In this document: piece after piece, positions 1-12,606 of the stretch
Layout: each line of letters begins with the position of its first letter
How positions within the stretch are numbered: position 1 is the stretch's first letter
Source: Siphonodentalium dalli
Taxonomy: Eukaryota; Mollusca; Scaphopoda; Gadilida; Siphonodentaliidae
Reading direction: 5' to 3'
Length of the DNA stretch: 64,000 bases
NCBI GenBank assembly: GCA_032622095.1
Contig: CP136063.1
Span: forward strand, 11,263,814 to 11,327,813
The notes under the pieces: generated by a model
What the model was told of the DNA's origin: nothing
Databases searched by the model: none
The model's input: only the letters and a program-made list of their open reading frames with translations
Program-made: the position numbers and the translations under genes

Positions 1-286
1 TTGGATTTGGAAAGATCGTCGAAAAGATGTGTTGCACCTTTGGGAATGGGGATGGAATTCGATTTATCAGGACTCGTCCCAATTATGAGTGACCACGAAG
101 CAGCACCTTGTGAACTTTTGAAGTTCGTTCGTTGTAAATGCGAGTTGTCGTCCAAGAATCCATGTGGCACTAACTTGTGATTGTGTCGCAAACATGGACT
201 AAAATGTGTTGTTGAAATTGTCGCGGAGAAGGCTGTGGAAACAGAGGAAATTAGACTGTCTTGACAGTGATGAAGATAATAAATGA
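1..286 (+). pseudogene. C-terminal fragment of a cysteine-rich (CXC/TSO1-like) protein
   Basis: The frame open from base 1 reads a segment with ELLKFVRCKCELSSKNPCG, followed by a TGA and then CRKHGLKCVVE. The pattern C-x-C...C-G-T...C-R-K-x-G-L-x-C resembles the Cys-rich tail of many metazoan transposon-related proteins and of CXC/tesmin-like domains. The TGA sits where a conserved Cys is expected. A frameshift follows, after which another frame gives a CRGEGCGN motif and an acidic tail ending at the TGA near base 286. The upstream part lies outside the window. I infer a dead 3' coding end, probably transposon-derived; the parent family is not certain. Confidence 0.5.
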
Positions 287-601
287 GTACATTACGGTTT
301 CTTGTATGTTGTTCAAGATGTTTGGCAAAGACTAAGTGCGGCTATTCGACATGTTAATGGGAGAATTGTCTAACAAAGCTTGAAATATAAAATTTCCGAA
401 ATACGGCCGTCATATTGGCATCCATCAATACCTTTGGAAACCACAATATATTTATGTATCGTCTGTCCCATGTTAAGTCAATATAGCTTCCGTTTTGGTT
501 GGATAGTTTCCATATAAACCGGAGTTCGTGTGCTAATGGGCACGGATTCGAAATATCACCTGTTGACCACCATATTGGACGCCATCTTGTATCCTGATTG
601 C

Positions 602-710
602 TTATACTATTTTTTTGGTTGAAATTTGGATATGTTGGTCTTGGTTCCTTTCTGCATCAAATAATAGCAAACTACTGATATTGAAATGAGATATATGAAT
701 ATTAATATAT
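602..710 (+). repeat. 109-bp direct repeat, copy 1
   Basis: Bases 602-710 recur almost identically at 2437-2545 in the same orientation, starting at ttatactatttttttgg and running through aatattaatatat. The two copies bracket about 1.7 kb of AT-rich DNA, which suggests a recent segmental duplication or the ends of an inserted unit. Confidence 0.75.
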
Positions 711-2342
711 TGCTTTTATGTGTAACCATATAAGGTAAGGGGGTGTCTGACCAGGTAGCAGAACTGTCAAGGTTAGCGACCCCACACCTAGCACACCAGA
801 AAGACAGAGAAAAGTCAAAGTAATGTGCTGGCAGGTGGACCAGAAGGCCTTTTTGAAAGTCAACTAAAGAAAAAAGTAAAACGGCTAAGAACGCATTTGT
901 CATAAGAATTTTACACACAATTGATACCGGTCGGTGCAAAATGTACGGTCTATATAAAGTGGTAGTATAGTCCCCGCGCAAGTTTGGAAACAATTACATA
1001 TGCGTGACACGGAAAGGGTTATACAGTGTATTACATATAAAACGTAATATATATTAGTAAAACGCTATTTATATGGCCTTGTAATCTCAATGGGTTGATA
1101 TATACGCGCCCAAGTACAGTATCTATGTATATATATATATATAGGTATATGTGGGTATATGTGCTCATATACAACCCTACGTTGTTATTTAAGTAATATA
1201 TGATGCGGATCCCACCACATCACCACTCTTCATATTACAAACCGATAAGTGTCACATATATTTAACACGAATCTTATAAGAGGTATTTAACACGAATCTT
1301 ATACTAGTAAGAGGTATGCAAGTTGGAATGTACTTCCCAACAATTGTAGATGATTAGTATAGTATTCGGGAACATATATACATAGCGTTATCCAAGTTAT
1401 CGTGTGTATGCGGTATGGGTGGTCTACACCATATAGTATTATAATATATACACTGTAGGTATAACTAGAGTTAAACGCTCTCTATATTATATTGTTAAAC
1501 GCTCTTTATGTGACCAAGTTAGCTATATATAGCTATCATATCTGTCATCGTGAAGTATCTTTACATATTACAATCAGTATATGACTATGTGACATATAGG
1601 TGGTGGTTAAACACTTAAACAAGATTCCGAATAATTAATTTAGATGAGTACATGGGGTAATACATCTTATTGTGAGATGTATGCATGCTGGAAAGTACTC
1701 ACTAACACCAGTAAATTATTACCTTAGGATTATGAAGCATAATATAAAGGGTTAGATTATATACTTAAGATAAATGTAAGTGAGCATTATATCTCACAAC
1801 AATTATTATATGGGTAGAGATAATAATATTATATATATACATATATATGCACGAAAAAACACACCTAGCCTTCCAGAATGACAATAAAAAGTCAGAATGG
1901 AGCACTGGCTGACGGACCTTGCGGCCTTTCCGTTTGTCAACATAAGTATAGTGAAAGAATTAACGGCTTTCAACCTATCTGTCATATAATTTCCCCACAA
2001 AATGAAGGTTGTTCACAAATGCATGGATGTCAAAAGAAAGGGGAGGTTGTCTGCTGTATGCATATTAAAGAAGATTCGAGGCTACATGTGATGATGACCA
2101 AGGTCCCAATTTCCCGCAGACAATTTGCTCCTCGTTCTGATGAAATGAATTTTGAGGTGGAAGCTGGACCCTGGAGCGGTTTATTAGAATTTTGAAAATA
2201 GTTTTAGAACGTACCCCATCGAAATAAGATTCATTTAATGCCAAAGGTAGAATTTCTAGGTTTTTGAAAAATTCTCCCAATGAGTTAAAAAGATGCCAGA
2301 ATGTTTTGATAAGACCGTCTTCAGTTGCAGTTTGCTGACTAT

Positions 2343-2545
2343 ATGCCACGCTAAGCGCATGTCATATCATGTTTCGACCCTTTAACTGCAATCTTTTATG
2401 CCACGCTAAGCGCATGTCATATCATGTTTCGACCCTTTATACTATTTTTTTGGTTGAAATTTGGATATGTTGGTCTTGGTTCCTTTCTGCATCAAATAAT
2501 AGCAAACTACTGATATTGAAATGAGATATATGAATATTAATATAT
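2343..2545 (+). repeat. 55-bp tandem duplication abutting direct-repeat copy 2
   Basis: A unit starting atgccacgctaagcgcatgt occurs at 2343 and again at 2398, a period of 55 bp. The second unit runs straight into the second copy of the 109-bp direct repeat (2437-2545). Confidence 0.75.
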
Positions 2546-2933
2546 ATTTGTATTAGAAAAACATTTATACACACTTAAAAATTATAATTTCCCCGAATTC
2601 TCTGGCCATAGTGATAGCCATCTGCCCCCAGAGACAACGAGTTTATCAATATATAATTACAACCACTTTCGCTTTGACTAAAATGCGTGCATTTGATTGG
2701 TCAAGGCCCTTAGATACGCTTGGTAGCGACAATATCTATCAGTGGAGGGAAGTGTCGTTTCCCGCATCACTGGGGGTAGTGATACCTTAAAAAGTTCGCA
2801 AACCAAGTCGAATATCCATGGGGCGAATTTACCCGGAATTTTATTTTGTCCACCAATCAAATCGCAAGAAATCACTTCCGTTTCTAGTGGTAACACAAGA
2901 CGCCAAATCTCAGCGAAAAATGATCGCCGATTA

Positions 2934-3608
2934 GTGTCGGCGCACACGACCCCGATTGTGTCCGGTAAATCCGGCTGCGGGATAAATCGGGCCCGATAAA
3001 ATCGGGGGGTTCAGCGCACACGAGTCCGATGGTCACTGTAGTAAATAGCCAACTGGTGTGGTCAGCCGATCTAGACATTTACTATAGCTAGTCGTGGTGA
3101 TTTATATTAATATGTATTTCTAAAGACTAATATTTATTAATAATAAACTGAATGAATATATAATATTAATAATCATATATTGAATTTGAGGTCACGGGAA
3201 ATACTGTGAATAATGCCAATAGCCGTAAATTGGCGTAAACTACCTTTCCACAGCTACCGCCCTCTTGTTGCGATTACTATATACGGGAACCTATTTTCTG
3301 CCCATAGGTCTACCAGCAGTTGTTACTTGTCGATTTATCAGAATTCTAGACATAATTTTCGAATAGCGGTCGCTGCTAACTATTCCGACATTTTGAATGA
3401 TGTTTTGGTCATGTGACAAGCAAAACACGCGCGTTGCCATCGTCACGAGCCGGTTTTTCCGGATGAAATCAAACTCAGTTTGATCGGTCCGGTTAAATCG
3501 GATCCGACAAAAACCGGCCCAAAGCGTCGGCGCACACGATCCCGGTTGTCCCCGTTTTACCCAGCTGCGGGGTAAACCGGGGACAACCGGGATCGTGTGC
3601 GCCGACAC
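2934..3608. mobile_element. MITE with TTA target duplication (PIF/Harbinger-type)
   Basis: The left end GTGTCGGCGCACACGA and the right end TCGTGTGCGCCGACAC are perfect inverted repeats of 16 bp; similarity continues inward for about another 16 bp. TTA flanks both sides (2931-2933 and 3609-3611), the 3-bp duplication typical of PIF/Harbinger elements. The right end also contains a nested hairpin that repeats the terminal motif. No transposase ORF fits in 675 bp, so it is non-autonomous. Confidence 0.8.
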
Positions 3609-3611
3609 TTA

Positions 3612-5073
3612 AACAGCAAAATAGTACATTAATTTATTTGGGGATAAAAGAATGTATTACATAACTATTCCACCATTAGTATTAGCATTTATCCAGCTTC
3701 GTGCCAATACTAATATGACATGGAAGTGGTCATGAGAGCATAGAATGCACATTTGTAGCGATTGTTTACTTTTCGAGTCGCCGGAGACCACATTTATTCG
3801 ATGGCGAAGTTTGGGAACACCGCTTCGGAATTACTATCGAATCGGATTGTCTTTATGACAATACATGTTCTAGAATCGTTTTAAATAAGTGAAATTTACA
3901 CCAGCAAGTACAGTTTAATAGTTTACGGGTGTGGTCTCTTGCTTTTGTGTAGTTGGAATGTCGGAAACAGCGATCGAATTGTGTGTGTTCATCTCGAACT
4001 TCCGGTCGGTCCAGACACAAATATCACTTGGGTAGTTTTACCATTTTAGTTTTTTTAATATAGTTTCTTTAAAAAGAACTTGTTTAATCACCAACTAATA
4101 TGCGGATTGTCGTAATTATAAGCAATCAACTTCGTTTTCGATGCATCTGTCGGCGTATAGAAGTGTCGGATGCAGTATGTAATTCGGCATCAGAAACTTC
4201 TATACGCCGACAGATGCATCGAAAACGACGTTGATTGCATATGTATGTTCTAACGTATGTTGCTGTCAATGAGGAATATGTTATGGTTCAAAATGTTCCA
4301 TATTACTAAGGTTTCGTATTTTATTAGGCACTGATGGGAAATTTACTTATTGTTTCGGCCCTATTGGACGCAATCTTTCATCCTGAATTTCCCCATGAGC
4401 GGATTTTTCCGGATTTTGTATATGTTGTTTCTGATGTTTTTCCCCGTCGAATGACACCAAGACCAGCTTGTATCCAATTTCTTCCGGGTTCAACTCTCCC
4501 ACGACCACACGAATAGAACAAGTTGTAATATGATCAATCGTAATCGTAACAAATCCCACGTAGATTTCGTCCACGTGGAGGGCCGCAATCTCAATTACAC
4601 TTAACAATTAGTTTTGTATATTGTTGGATCTGTCTGTATCTGTATCTGTTGTTACGTCCTAGTGACCAAAGCTGGCTTTTACAGGAAGGATGTACGCGTT
4701 ATTTATTTTATATTATATTGTGTGAACATTATTTGCATTCCAGGAAAATTCCTATTGGTGCATGAACATGTAAGAATTGCACAACTTATGATAACAGCAT
4801 GGAACTTGGCGCATATGTTTCTTGAACCATACTGATCATTTTCATTTATATTGGCATACATGTACCAGTATATTAGATAGTCTATCACACACGGTCAAGC
4901 TCATGCACAGTTGATAAATAGATAAATATGTGAGACGGTTGAAATATCAGGTGTAATGTTCACATGTTTGTACATTGTGAAACCCGAGTTCACCATGCAG
5001 TATTCGCAATTATCACAAATATAGCCCAACGACGAAGAAGAACTTTTGTTCAGCTAAAAGCCTTATTTTGTTT
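3612..5073. other. Non-coding stretch with one hairpin
   Basis: Only short ORFs without recognisable motifs are present. The hairpin at 4123-4237 is the only structured element seen. Confidence 0.5.
4123..4237. repeat. Long hairpin (42-bp arms)
   Basis: Bases 4123-4164 and 4196-4237 are inverted copies of each other, nearly perfect over 42 bp, around a 31-base loop. It is probably a small foldback MITE. RNA from either strand would form a stable stem. Confidence 0.8.
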
Positions 5074-5524
5074 ATGGATTATCTCTTTAAAGATGTGTTA
5101 TCTCTTTAAATAGCATATATAAATAATAAATATGAACTGAGACCCTTGTCCAGAAAGGATTCTTTCAATTAATATTGATTTTATTTCTAATATTTGATTG
5201 GGACAGTTTATTTGTCTATTTTTAGAACAGACCATTCGGGTGATACCATATAGCGTTAGCGAGCAATAGGCTGTTCCTATGACTACGAACCGAACGTCAA
5301 ATGTCCCAGATTGATTAGTTGTATTGCTGTATTCCATAGTTATAAGCGGTAATGAGTCGAATTAACGTTCGTTAGATAAACAACCACACCTTTTTGTACC
5401 AGAAAATATTCGAAATTAAATCCATATTAATCGATAGAAGCATTTCCAGACAGGAGTCTTCGATTCAAATATAATATTTTCTACCCCGGTAAATATAATA
5501 CATGTTTACAAAGAGATAATCCAT
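5074..5524. mobile_element. MITE family A, copy 1
   Basis: The ends ATGGATTATCTCTTT and AAAGAGATAATCCAT are perfect 15-bp inverted repeats about 450 bp apart. Internal landmarks (agaacagaccattcg, ggctgttcctatg, gtcaaatgtcccagattga, aaaatattcgaaat) recur in copies at 8029-9069 and 48306-48826. No transposase is encoded. Confidence 0.8.
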
Positions 5525-6842
5525 AATGGCAGTAACATCTGAATATTGTTTTTGTGTTTTATATTCTACCTGGACCTTTGATGAAAGGTCTGTGTTTAAA
5601 GATGGATAATATCTTCCTATAACAAGTTCTATGTTGATTCCCGGATATAACATTGATTACATGAATCGAAGACCCCTGCCGCGAAACGCTTTTATAAATT
5701 AATTTTGAACATTTTCTGGTATAACATATGTGATCGTTCACACCAATAGTCGTTAATGTGATCAGAGACTAGAAATTTTATAATATAAAGTTGTCATAAA
5801 TACACGTTAATTAGACTCAGTGGTTCTTACATGTATGGAATAAAACACTACAACCATTCGATCTGGGATATTTGACGAGCAATGGAAGAACTGTAATAAT
5901 CTCTATCGCTATCTGATATTGCATGAACTGTCTGTTCTAAAATAGTTACGAATATATGTCCCGCTTTATCATCGCACTATTTGATAAGATATTCGAATAA
6001 AATCAATACTAATTGGTAGAAGCGTTTCCGGACAGGGGTATTCTATTATTTATATCCACGAAACTATATAAAACGTGTTATAGGAAGATATAATCCATCT
6101 TTAATCGTAAATAATAGTAGCTAGAGAACACGCTATTATTTTATTTTCGATCACTAATATTTGTAAAAATAACTACTTTGAACAAAATTATCCTCCAGTT
6201 CTATTTAATCACCCTACCTGAGTGTTTAACACCACTTTAAGGTACCGCGTCATTGGTGTCTATCTGCTCTATGGACCGGGTTGGATTTCGCGTTTTTTGT
6301 TCTGTCGGGCTGCTTTTTTGGTTACTTTTGCGTTGATTCGTGGGAAAGGTTTGGATTGTCATATAGACACTCAAATCCAAACCGATCTCGTGCCAACTCT
6401 GAGTTTGCCGTGGTGGAAGGTGCTTGGTGTATACGTTGATGCGAAAACACTGTGCCAATGCATTCTCTTACCATAGGTCGCCTCGCATATATAAGAGAAT
6501 GCATTGGCCCAACAAATTTTATATTATTTTTTATAATTGTTAAAAAATGTAAGAAAAAATGATAAAAAATGATAAAATTGTTAAAGAATATAAGAAAAAA
6601 ATGATAAAAATTATCATAGAATGTAAGAAACAATTATACAAAATTATAAAATTTGTTAAATGCTGTGAAATATCTTAAATTTGTCGGTCAAACCAAAACG
6701 ATATACACATGTCAATACTTCTCCGGCTGTTCAAGTCGCAGGAAGATAATAATGATGTCCTCGCGGTTGATGTTCGATTGAAGCTCTTAGACCAGGAATG
6801 GACATAAATCGGAAATTGCGATCTGATAAGGTCTGATGTTAA
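5525..6842. repeat. Decayed partial copies of MITE family A in non-coding DNA
   Basis: From about 5640 to 6100 there are fragments related to family A in inverted and direct order (for example tggaataaaacactacaacc, then agaagcgtttccggacaggg). Both expected ends are not recognisable. The remainder to 6842 is AT-rich DNA without a gene. Confidence 0.5.
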
Positions 6843-7253
6843 AGGTACTCAAACCGAATTAACGCTCGCAAATTACTATCCCCTTGGCTTCGGGTGTAAA
6901 AAATATTTGAATAGAGTCGAGGAACCCACCCATCAAAGCTCAGTGATCAGATATCGAAGTTTGAAATCTATTATTTTCATTTTAAGTGGTGAGAAGACTT
7001 TATCTGACCAAATTGGGGATGAAGATAGATAACTCTAAAATCAAGTGGCTTTTTTGTGTCAGATATTTGACAAACCGGCAAAATGTCGTTGAAAAAAATG
7101 TTGATAAAAACAGGTTTTCGGCAATTGTATACTATAGATGACTGCGGATAGCATTATTTTTGGACAATTAATCAATTCTGATAACTGAAGTGGCAACAAA
7201 TGTTGTTGTTATTAGAATCTGATATGGGGACCATGGAATCGGATTGAGTACCT
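6843..7253. mobile_element. MITE family B, copy 1 (TTAA target, piggyBac-like)
   Basis: The element starts AGGTACTCAAACCGA and ends TCGGATTGAGTACCT. TTAA flanks both sides (6839-6842 and 7254-7257), which is the piggyBac-type target. Relatives lie at 35861-36340 and 38704. Shared internal marks are ggcttcggg, a gagtcgaggaacc word and catcaaagctcag. Confidence 0.75.
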
Positions 7254-7257
7254 TTAA

Positions 7258-8028
7258 TATTTTACAGTCGATAATATATTCTGAATAATGGGGCTCATTT
7301 TCACCAGCTGGGTTTATTTTATCAACCGTGTGGTTTATTTGGTAGCGGCTGAATGTACATTCGCTAGTGCTGACGATGCGCACTGTTGTTGGCGATCAAC
7401 AATAGTGATAAATCTAAGAGGGCCGTAAATGTAAATGGGATAAAACTATAATGCGGCGATGTCTATCCGATGGACCACCACAGTTACATTCACATTGAGC
7501 ATTACTTTGTAAGAACTACAACGCAATGACATCGTTATGATACAGAAGTGGTACTTATCTGATCCATTATATGGTGAAATTTAGAACAGCCAACCACCGA
7601 CAAAGGACGGTGGCGAAACAGTATTCCTTGTAATATATGTGAATAGTGCGGTAACGGTATAGAGTATCATCTTCTACTGATGTGTGATGATTTAGAGATA
7701 TCCGTGAACAGTACATTCCAAAATACTATTGGCTATCTCCAACGCAAGATGGCTTGATATATATAGCTAATATATCGCTCCTGAAAAGGGTGAGTATGTT
7801 TCTGAAATTAGTCTTCAGAAAATTGAGATAATAACTTACACTGGTGATGTGGCATTGACATCTATATGTAATTTATCACTATTTGTGTGAGTCTATCGAC
7901 AGAGAGATTCGTGATTTTTATAATGAATATATTACTTACATAATATATATGTAATATGATGCTACAATGCCTATTGAAATACCTCATGTGCATAGTGTAT
8001 ATATGTTTGTGTATGTTCTACCTTAAAT
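7258..8028. other. Non-coding interval
   Basis: AT-rich sequence with no coherent ORF, no clear repeat partner in the window and no RNA gene that I can recognise. Confidence 0.5.
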
Positions 8029-9069
8029 ATGGCTTATCTCTTTAAATAATTTTGTTTAATAGTTGCGTGGGTATAAAATAATACATATGAATTGAAGACA
8101 CCAGTCCGAAAGGCATCTATCAATTAATATTGATTTTGTTTCGAATGTTTTATTATCAGATGATTAATTGGGACACTTCATTTATCTAATTTTAGAACAG
8201 ACCATTGGGGCGATACCATATAGTGATAGAAAGCACAAGGCTGTTCCTATGGCGACGTATCGAAGGTCAAATGTCCCAGATTGATTGTATTGTTTTGTTC
8301 CATAGTTATAGGCGATAATGAGTCTAATTAACGTTTTTTTAGTAACCAATTGTTTACAAATTATTGAGTAACTTGCCTGACATAGCTTGTTGTCAGGTGA
8401 CAGTTAAGTGTTAACATCTGTGGACAGTTGTGTGTTGTGAATCTCTTGACAAAACAACTGTGTAATCCTTAATATGTGGGTACCCCATAGTCCAGAAACT
8501 AGTTCACCAATCAGGACATAATATTTTCATGTGTCAGCGCCTGCTGATCATTATGCCGGCTGGCTTGAGTGAACATTAAGTTACCCATCAAATCCAGTTC
8601 CCAAATAACATTACTGAGCAATGAAATCTACCATTTGTAAACAACTGCTTCCAAGCCAAAAATCTGATTATCACTTAAGAAATGTGATTATATCTTTACT
8701 GTTCATCATTCTTCACAGTGTTAAGTGCACATACCCATATCTTTTTCTTAGATATGGACATTTTGGTTGTTGAATTTGGGTTCGAAAAAATAGATTTTAA
8801 AAACTTCTATAAATTTCACATTTTGAATTTCTAACATAATCTACCATGAATTATACTCTTAAAATGTTGCATCAATGGGTTTGGTTACTGTGATTACTAA
8901 TAAAAGTGAACATAAACCTTTATTTTGGACTCCATCAAATTTGGGGGAAATGGGTTAGCAAAGTCCTTAATTGATAGAAGCCTTCCCGGACAGGGGTCTT
9001 CAGTTCATATTTATTATTCTATACCCACACAACTATTTCAATTTTTTTTATTTAAAGAGATAATCCATC
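8029..9069. mobile_element. MITE family A, copy 2, with extra internal sequence
   Basis: Left end ATGGCTTATCTCTTT and right end AAAGAGATAATCCAT match family A with one mismatch. The outer parts (about 8029-8335 and 8970-9069) align with copy 1. About 620 bp in the middle (about 8336-8970) is absent from the other copies, so it is either an older full-length form or a nested insertion. No ORF in the extra segment resembles a transposase. Confidence 0.7.
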
Positions 9070-9109
9070 TTTAACAGAGACCATAAATGCTATTGTGTAA
9101 TATTGTCAC

Positions 9110-9612
<503 letters not shown>

Positions 9613-10785
9613 TCACGTGTGGTTCCTCATGTGTACCATCAGGTTAATGGAGGTAGTGAATGCTTGGCCACATATACTACAGTGATAAGGTTTAATTCCA
9701 CTATGTACTCTCATATGGCTATTCCGAGAACTCAGCTGCGTGAATCCCTTTTCACAAATGTCGCACGTAAACGGCTTTTCTCCTGTGTGGATCCTCATAT
9801 GTTGAGTCAGGGTATTCCGGTGGGTGAACCTCTTCTCACAAACACCACACTCATATGAGGTTTCTCCTGTGTGGTTCTTCACATGCCTGGTTAGTTGTAT
9901 TTGCTCATTAAATCTTTTCTCACAAATATCACACTTATATGGCCTCTCTCCCGTGTGGATCCTCTTGTGTACAGCAATATAAATCTTCTGGGTGAATCCC
10001 TTGTGACAAATATCACACTTGTATGGCTTTTCACCCGTGTGGATCCTCATATGTACAGCCAGATCACTCTTCGTGATGAATCCCGTCTGACAGAGATCAC
10101 ATTTGAATGGTTTTGCACCCGTGTGGATCCTCATATGTACCGTCAGATGACTATTCATTGTGAATCCCTTCTGACAAATATCACACGTGTATGGCTTTTC
10201 ACCCGTGTGGACCCTCATATGCACATTCAGACTATACTTCATGGTGAATCCCTTCTGACAAATGTCACAATTGTAGGGCCTTTCACCCGTGTGAATCCTC
10301 ATATGTACCGTCAGACGACTCTTCATGGTGAAGCCCTTCTGACAAATATCACACTTGTATGGCGTTTCACCCGTATGGATCCTCTTATGGACAGTCAGAT
10401 GACACTTCTGAGTGAAGCCCTTCTGACAAATATCACACTTGTAGGGCGTTTCACCCGTATGGATCCTCTTATGGTCAGCCAGATGAGACTTCTGAGTGAA
10501 GCCCTTCTGACAAATATCACAATTATAGGGAGTTTCACCCGTATGGATCCTCATGTGCCGAGTCAGGCGTCTACGTACTGAAAATCCTGCACCACAAACA
10601 TTACATTTAAACGAACTATCTATCATCGTGTGTTTAGTCATTTCACATGTCTGTGCGGGTGTCGTGTCACGTGATCTCATACCGGAATGCACTTCCTGAT
10701 TAGATGACTGAGTGTTACAATATGTCCCACACTCTGCACTCTGTCGTGGCCTCTCGCTCTTGTCTATTGTCACGTGTGTTTCCAT
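9613..10785 (-). CDS. C2H2 zinc-finger protein with 12 tandem fingers
   Basis: The 390-residue ORF has a 58-residue N-terminal leader without a recognised effector domain, then twelve consecutive C2H2 fingers from about residue 59 to the end. Finger 1 is 23 residues; each later unit is 28 including its linker. All Cys and His ligands are present, and linkers are mostly TGE[TKR]PY. Such proteins are nuclear and usually bind DNA in a sequence-specific way. The ATG at 10785 is the first in frame before the fingers, and upstream exons cannot be excluded. The array once continued further (see 9415-9612). Finger units are highly alike, suggesting recent tandem expansion. The target and regulatory role are unknown. 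Confidence 0.85.
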   Translation of the reverse strand: METHVTIDKSERPRQSAECGTYCNTQSSNQEVHSGMRSRDTTPAQTCEMTKHTMIDSSFKCNVCGAGFSVRRRLTRHMRIHTGETPYNCDICQKGFTQKSHLADHKRIHTGETPYKCDICQKGFTQKCHLTVHKRIHTGETPYKCDICQKGFTMKSRLTVHMRIHTGERPYNCDICQKGFTMKYSLNVHMRVHTGEKPYTCDICQKGFTMNSHLTVHMRIHTGAKPFKCDLCQTGFITKSDLAVHMRIHTGEKPYKCDICHKGFTQKIYIAVHKRIHTGERPYKCDICEKRFNEQIQLTRHVKNHTGETSYECGVCEKRFTHRNTLTQHMRIHTGEKPFTCDICEKGFTQLSSRNSHMRVHSGIKPYHCSICGQAFTTSINLMVHMRNHT

Positions 10786-11165
10786 GGTGCTAGAATCATT
10801 GAACAGTTACCACTGTTCCACTTTTTATTGGTTGCTGGCAGGTTTTCTTGCGTTCTGTTGTTTTTGAGTATTCGATGATTACATTATATTTCGTACATGT
10901 ACATGTATGTACCAGGAATAACCACCTCTTGATTTATTTATTTGATCTGCCGCTGATCTTGTACACTAAACGGAGTTGTCTCAGATTGGGTTTGGATTTG
11001 GGTTACAAGCAGGAAGATCAATGTTCACCAATAGAGCACTTACCCCCAGTGCATATGTAGATCAGTGGAAGAGAAAGAAATTACCAAGGTAAATAATAAG
11101 TACATACGGCGCAACGAAAATGGTGGAGGAAAACACAACGAGGTAACTGAATATATCGCAAATTT
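10786..11165. other. Intergenic region upstream of the 12-finger gene
   Basis: It should hold the promoter of the minus-strand zinc-finger gene, but I cannot point to a TATA box or initiator with confidence. A run of tacatgtacatgtatgtac lies at about 10896-10914. Confidence 0.4.
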
Positions 11166-11300
11166 CCTAGATGAGGATACTGTAATGATTCTCCTAGATG
11201 AGGATACTGTAATGATTCTCCTAGATGAGGATACTGTAATGATTCTCCTAGTTGAGGATACTGTAATGATTCTCCTAGATGAGGATACTGTAATGATTCT
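11166..11300 (+). repeat. 27-bp minisatellite, five units
   Basis: Five head-to-tail copies of a 27-bp unit beginning cctagatgaggatactgtaa; unit 4 has one A-to-T change. Because 27 is a multiple of three, the plus strand stays open and would encode LDEDTVMIL repeats. There is no other sign of coding, so the open frame is probably incidental. Confidence 0.9.
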
Positions 11301-11562
11301 CAGTTCAATGGTTCTCACTTCAATGGTTCTCATTTTTGGCTCTCTATACATGTTTCAACGATGTAGAATGCGAAGATGGGAACACATTTGTGTTGAACCG
11401 TTAGCACTGTAGATAGAATAAAATACAATTTATTAAGCAAGATACGCCCCTGTGTTGGGAAGGTTGCCATACATAGATATAATATTACTGCGATACATGA
11501 ACACACATCACATGAATAATAATAACATCACTCAGTCATGTAATAATATTCTTGTCAATACA

Positions 11563-12075
11563 GGGGGGGGGGGGGGTAGGGAAAAATGTTCAGGCACGTA
11601 TGTTGATTTTTACCTTTCGACCCCGCGGTCCAAAATGTTTTCCGTTTTCGGCAGTTTTTTCCAACCATTTTTGTACACCTACCCCCCATTTTAACACTAA
11701 AACAGAGATTTGCGGGGGGAATTCACTGTAAACAGCTGTGCACACTATCTGTCATGAATGTTAACATTGACATGTAAATAGGAACGAGTCATTTTGGGGT
11801 CATTCGGCCAAAAAAACATTCGTTCCAGCGGCCATCTTGGATTTCAAAATACAACGCGATAACTGCCTGCAGTCAGTTTAGCGGTTAGAATTACATTATT
11901 TCTCTTATTCTAAGGTCTTTTAAGCCAAACTCATTGCAAAAACAGTCAAAAAACTTGCAGAAATATTTTTTTGAGTTGCAGAAAAAATTGTTTGTTGTTC
12001 CCATCGACCACTCACCCACCCCGGCATACCGGTACGTGCCCCGAAAAAAAATTGCTCCCCCCCGGCCAATAAGCT
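11563..12075. repeat. Dispersed repeat family C, copy 1
   Basis: The stretch beginning with a poly-G run and including atttgcggggggaattcact, gtcattttggggtcattcgg and the later poly-C run recurs at 33565-34110 in the same order and orientation. The middle part is also the reverse complement of the roughly 160-bp satellite at 39.5-41.1 kb. Confidence 0.75.
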
Positions 12076-12606
12076 GGTTTTGGTAGAACATGTTATATTT
12101 CCCTCAGCGGAGAAAGGGCAGCTAGTCTCCTGGTTGGATTGTCTCTTTATATAACAAGTTTTAAATAGTTTCCTGTGTCTAAAATAATAGTTAAGAACCA
12201 AGACCCCCTGTCCATGTCAACCCTTCACACGAAGTAGCTATCTGACCACAGGAAGTGATCACTGGGCGTGACAAATGTCAACAATTTTAAATGCTTTGTT
12301 TATATAACTGGCCAGTGTATTGTGGCCACTCACTACTTCGTGTCAACCATGTGAAGTGTTGAAATTGACACTTGTTGTACACTGTAAAACGGAAAGTTTC
12401 CAGTACCTGGAGGTACACTGTGGCTGATATTGGCTGTTTGATTCATACATGTACCTACGTATAGATAAATATTAATTAAAATAACATTTTAATTATTTAT
12501 CACTCACTATTTAGAAGGCGTGTGGATAGATAGGATAATAGTATCCCAACGAAAGATATTTCAAGTTCCTCACTGGAAACCGTATCAACATCCGGTGGTG
12601 TCCCAG
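12076..12606. other. Non-coding interval
   Basis: No gene. A weak inverted similarity exists between cttcacacgaagtagct (about 12223) and cactacttcgtgtcaacc (about 12330), possibly an old foldback element. Confidence 0.4.

Larger units (their letters stand above)
287..2930. other. AT-rich non-coding DNA with a duplicated segment
   Basis: No coding region is convincing here. The stretch is AT-rich with many TATA/ATAT runs and short scattered ORFs that lack any family motif. Its only clear structure is the 109-bp direct repeat and the 55-bp tandem repeat listed separately. Confidence 0.6.

Noticed and set aside
4334-4835. Short plus-strand ORFs of 60-73 codons
   Set aside because: No motifs, no conserved neighbours, and similar-length ORFs occur by chance throughout this AT-rich region.
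9895-10581. 228-codon plus-strand ORF opposite the zinc-finger gene
   Set aside because: It is the antisense shadow of the repeated finger units; its repeats (FTRMDPL-like) simply mirror the HTGE-linker codons.
11065-11412. 115-codon ORF with LDEDTVMIL repeats
   Set aside because: Openness is explained by the 27-bp minisatellite period being a multiple of three; flanks show no coding signs.
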